Positions 61,801 through 64,000 of a stretch of 64,000 bases of DNA are shown piece by piece. Origin of the DNA: Anoxybacterium sp963668245 (GTDB taxonomy: Bacteria; Bacillota; Clostridia; Peptostreptococcales; Anaerovoracaceae); assembly GCA_963668245.2 (NCBI GenBank), contig OY764195.2, positions 2,790,001 through 2,854,000 on the forward strand, in the 5' to 3' direction. Position numbers and translations under genes: made by a program. How positions within the stretch are numbered: position 1 is the first letter of the stretch; every line of letters begins with the position of its first letter. The notes under the pieces were generated by a model. That model had not been told where the DNA came from and made no database searches. It worked only from the letters and a program-made list of their open reading frames with translations.

Positions 61801-62891
61801 ACTTTTGAACCAGCTCTCGGTGCAGATGTTTTTAGGTAATTTGCTTGGAGATTATAAGACTTTTGTGTTATACCTAAATGATCAATTTCAAACACTATCG
61901 GTTTTGGCTTTCCACCACTGTAAAGGCAATTCTCCATTGTCACCATTAATTTCACATCAGAAGCAGTGTAGTGCTCATATGCACGTTTAGCAATCATATG
62001 TGGAGGCGACGTTTCCTCAGTAATCTTAACACATGAGGCTACCATTTTAGCATTTTGCTGTGCTTGTCCAAGTAACCACTTTACATTTTCTGAAGGTGTA
62101 ATACGATAGGTTTCTTCCTCATTTTTTTCGTTAAGCCCTGTATAACTGCAATGATGTGGAATGTCATATATATCCCATAGTAAGTAACCTTCATTATCGT
62201 TACTTTTTGAAATGTCAACGATTTTATCTAATACAGAATATGGCGTATCTCCTGTTATAAAAATATTTGTTTCTGTTTCTGCGTTGAATAATCTAACTTG
62301 CAATACTATTGATGGATCATTTTTATCCTGCACTTCATCACAGTCATCAGAAAAAGGAGCATGCGCGAAAAATTGTATTTCATCACCTAGTTCATCGTTT
62401 GTGATAATTTGTCCTGCATGTACCACTAGATGTTCTATGTCTTTGTATGCAATCGCTTGGGCCTCTAGCCATGAAGCAAGACTATCTGGTTCAGCAAATA
62501 CCTTTACCCCATATTTTTCTTTCAAACGATAGCGAGCTTCATCTCTAATAATTTTTGCATCCGATCCATTTTCTAACTCGGTATCTAAAATGAAAGCAGA
62601 AGAAACCCAAAGTTCATCAATTTTAGCACGATCGTCTGACTGATATTTTTTTGCATGGTCTAAATAAAAGAATTCGCTTGCTCCCTTAGTGTGATCATCA
62701 TGTGCATGAGAAAACATTACTACTTGAAATTCCTTAATTTCAGATAATTGCTCTTTTAGGTCAATCCTGTCATCAGATGTAGAACCATCATTCATCGCAG
62801 CATAATCAAATAGTAGTTTGCAACCATTAGAAAGTTCAAACAGACAAGTTTCAGCGTTTCCAAGCGGATAAAATGTTAACTTTTGGCTCAT
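61797..62891 (-). CDS. MBL-fold hydrolase upstream of E2-E1-JAB
   Basis: A 364-residue metallo-beta-lactamase protein with H62-x-H64-x-D66-H67 (SHAHDDHTKG), FITGDTP and IPHHCSY ligands. It is translationally coupled to the E2-E1-JAB gene by an ATGA overlap, which argues for joint action. MBL proteins have been reported in operons with prokaryotic E1/JAB proteins; their activity there is unknown. It is distinct in sequence from the MBL proteins at 58294 and 47082. GGGAGG precedes the ATG. Confidence 0.82.
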   Translation of the reverse strand: MSQKLTFYPLGNAETCLFELSNGCKLLFDYAAMNDGSTSDDRIDLKEQLSEIKEFQVVMFSHAHDDHTKGASEFFYLDHAKKYQSDDRAKIDELWVSSAFILDTELENGSDAKIIRDEARYRLKEKYGVKVFAEPDSLASWLEAQAIAYKDIEHLVVHAGQIITNDELGDEIQFFAHAPFSDDCDEVQDKNDPSIVLQVRLFNAETETNIFITGDTPYSVLDKIVDISKSNDNEGYLLWDIYDIPHHCSYTGLNEKNEEETYRITPSENVKWLLGQAQQNAKMVASCVKITEETSPPHMIAKRAYEHYTASDVKLMVTMENCLYSGGKPKPIVFEIDHLGITQKSYNLQANYLKTSAPRAGSKV

Positions 62892-62905
62892 AGTAATTCC
62901 TCCCT

Positions 62906-63580
62906 TTATTTTTTCCCTTTTGTACTTGCAATATCGGTAGATATTACATTATTGGCAAAACGATTCATCTTCTTATGCGTCGCAATATTTGTAATGGCAG
63001 CCATTAAGATTAATGTGATTATAAACTCCTTTGAGAACAAAACGATTTTATTAAACACTAGAATGGAAATGAGATAGAGGACGATAAATATAATTGTCTC
63101 AATAAATAAATCTCTGCAAAGCAAGTAATCCTTTTGTGCTTGAACAATAGATCCTTTATCCTGATATTGGTAATATATTTTGTACCACTGAGAGTTTTCG
63201 TAAGCAAATTTTTCTTTTTTCACGGATGGTAGGTTAGCAATAATATGAGCATACTGCTCTTTTGCCTCCGATATAGTAAAGCGATCATCATCGATTTTGC
63301 TATTCAGTATCCGGGTAAATATTGTGCATCCGGAACGTGGAATAAAAAACAGCCCTACAAGTTTGTCCTTATGGCCGCTGCTGAACAAAGAATCAGCAAT
63401 GAATGTTATTAGCGAAAGGACACCAGAAATTATAACTCCTTCAATTGCAGATAGAATAGCGCTCCAGTCTTTATCTATTGTATTTGAAACCTCTTCAAAA
63501 ATTCCTGTGCACCAAAAAAGGAAAAGAAGTACATATGTAATCAAGAGATATTTCATTTCTTTTTCACGATAATCCTTCAT
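62906..63580 (-). CDS. Four-helix membrane protein of the Ub-like module
   Basis: A 224-residue protein from ATG 63580 (GGGGAGG upstream). Two hydrophobic helices near residues 12-60 and two near 158-200 enclose a soluble loop with charged and aromatic residues; the tail ends STKGKK. This layout resembles small pore-forming or signalling effectors in CBASS-like systems, but I cannot assign a family. It ends 14 bp before the MBL gene, so it is in the same operon. Confidence 0.7.
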   Translation of the reverse strand: MKDYREKEMKYLLITYVLLFLFWCTGIFEEVSNTIDKDWSAILSAIEGVIISGVLSLITFIADSLFSSGHKDKLVGLFFIPRSGCTIFTRILNSKIDDDRFTISEAKEQYAHIIANLPSVKKEKFAYENSQWYKIYYQYQDKGSIVQAQKDYLLCRDLFIETIIFIVLYLISILVFNKIVLFSKEFIITLILMAAITNIATHKKMNRFANNVISTDIASTKGKK

Positions 63581-63711
63581 CAAGCTCCACCTCCCCTAAC
63601 AAAGTCTATTGTTGTATTGGTTCGAAATTAGCGGATATATTAATCCTCCGATGTAACTATCTTTAATAAGTAAAGAAAATTAATAATTACCAGGCGAAAG
63701 GCCATTTACTG

Positions 63712-64000
63712 CTACCCTTTATCATAAAAACTGAAATACATAGAATGCTTTTTAATCTCTTTATTTTCGTTCCAAACTTCTTTTGCTCCTTGCACTATAG
63801 TTCCAACCGCCAATGACCCAAGGAAAGATGCGAGAAATGGAATATTTACTTGTCCAAGGCCCACAGCGATTCCAATGCTTGTTCCAGTTTTCGCAACGGG
63901 ATTATTTGTAACATTATCAAAAACTCTAAACAGATATTTATTTGATTTTATTTTCTCTTTGATTTCTTCACATTTCGGTTCAATTTGTTTTCTAAACATA
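63712..64000 (-). CDS. C-terminal part of an uncharacterised Gly-rich protein (window edge)
   Basis: 95 residues from a Met at the very edge of the window; the true start may lie outside. A charged N-terminal region is followed by a hydrophobic small-residue segment (TGTSIGIAVGLGQVNIPF, then SFLGSLAVGTIVQG) that could insert in a membrane. The protein ends in SFYDKG. Family unknown. It lies 131 bp upstream of the four-helix protein in the same direction. Confidence 0.5.
   Translation of the reverse strand, partial: MFRKQIEPKCEEIKEKIKSNKYLFRVFDNVTNNPVAKTGTSIGIAVGLGQVNIPFLASFLGSLAVGTIVQGAKEVWNENKEIKKHSMYFSFYDKG

Overview
The window reads as a low-GC Firmicutes chromosome, most likely an anaerobic clostridium: AT-rich codon use, strong GGAGG ribosome-binding sites, S-layer (SLH) surface proteins, MerR/TetR regulators, a Nif11-type bacteriocin export locus and many IS66/IS3 elements. 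Almost every gene is on the minus strand. No tRNA, rRNA or CRISPR array was seen.

1-11 kb holds regulators and surface functions: a MATE exporter with a TetR regulator and a tandem palindromic operator; a second TetR coupled to a zinc-ribbon protein; and a group built round two paralogous MerR regulators. Three near-identical 19-bp-spacer MerR-type promoters lie before MerR1, before a 1350-residue SLH protein, and between MerR2 and a 4Fe-4S membrane protein, so these genes probably form one regulon. 11-24 kb has a second giant SLH protein next to a two-component pair (7TM sensor kinase plus response regulator with a SARP-like output), followed by decayed DNA: IS3 and IS66 remnants and an XRE/ImmA/PIN module in which two genes have internal deletions.

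24.5-36.3 kb is a complete Nif11/NHLM-type peptide export operon: two precursors with 109-residue double-glycine leaders and Gly/Ala-rich cores, two ABC transporters (one with a C39 leader peptidase), an HlyD adaptor, a membrane-anchored LivJ-like binding protein, and its own kinase/regulator pair. No modification enzyme is present. A perfect tandem 11-bp repeat abuts the -35 box of the operon promoter, as expected for a SARP-like activator.

36.4-44 kb is mobile-element territory: an intact DDE insertion sequence, a truncated serine recombinase, an AbiE toxin-antitoxin operon whose 18-bp operator half-site recurs beyond its other end, a DinG-type helicase cut by an intact IS66 element, and a 47-residue mobile-element protein.

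44-64 kb is a 20-kb defence-type island, all on the minus strand: a Ser/Thr kinase, an MBL-fold protein with a small partner, a DUF3800 protein, a 1930-residue Avs-like STAND ATPase with an N-terminal nuclease, two uncharacterised genes, a HEPN remnant, and a ubiquitin-like conjugation module (membrane protein, MBL hydrolase, an E2-E1-JAB triple fusion, a broken small ORF and a second MBL hydrolase). Three homologous ~60-bp terminator elements separate the first transcription units of the island. The best candidates for something undescribed are the MBL/E2-E1-JAB module and the unmodified double-precursor NHLM bacteriocin operon.
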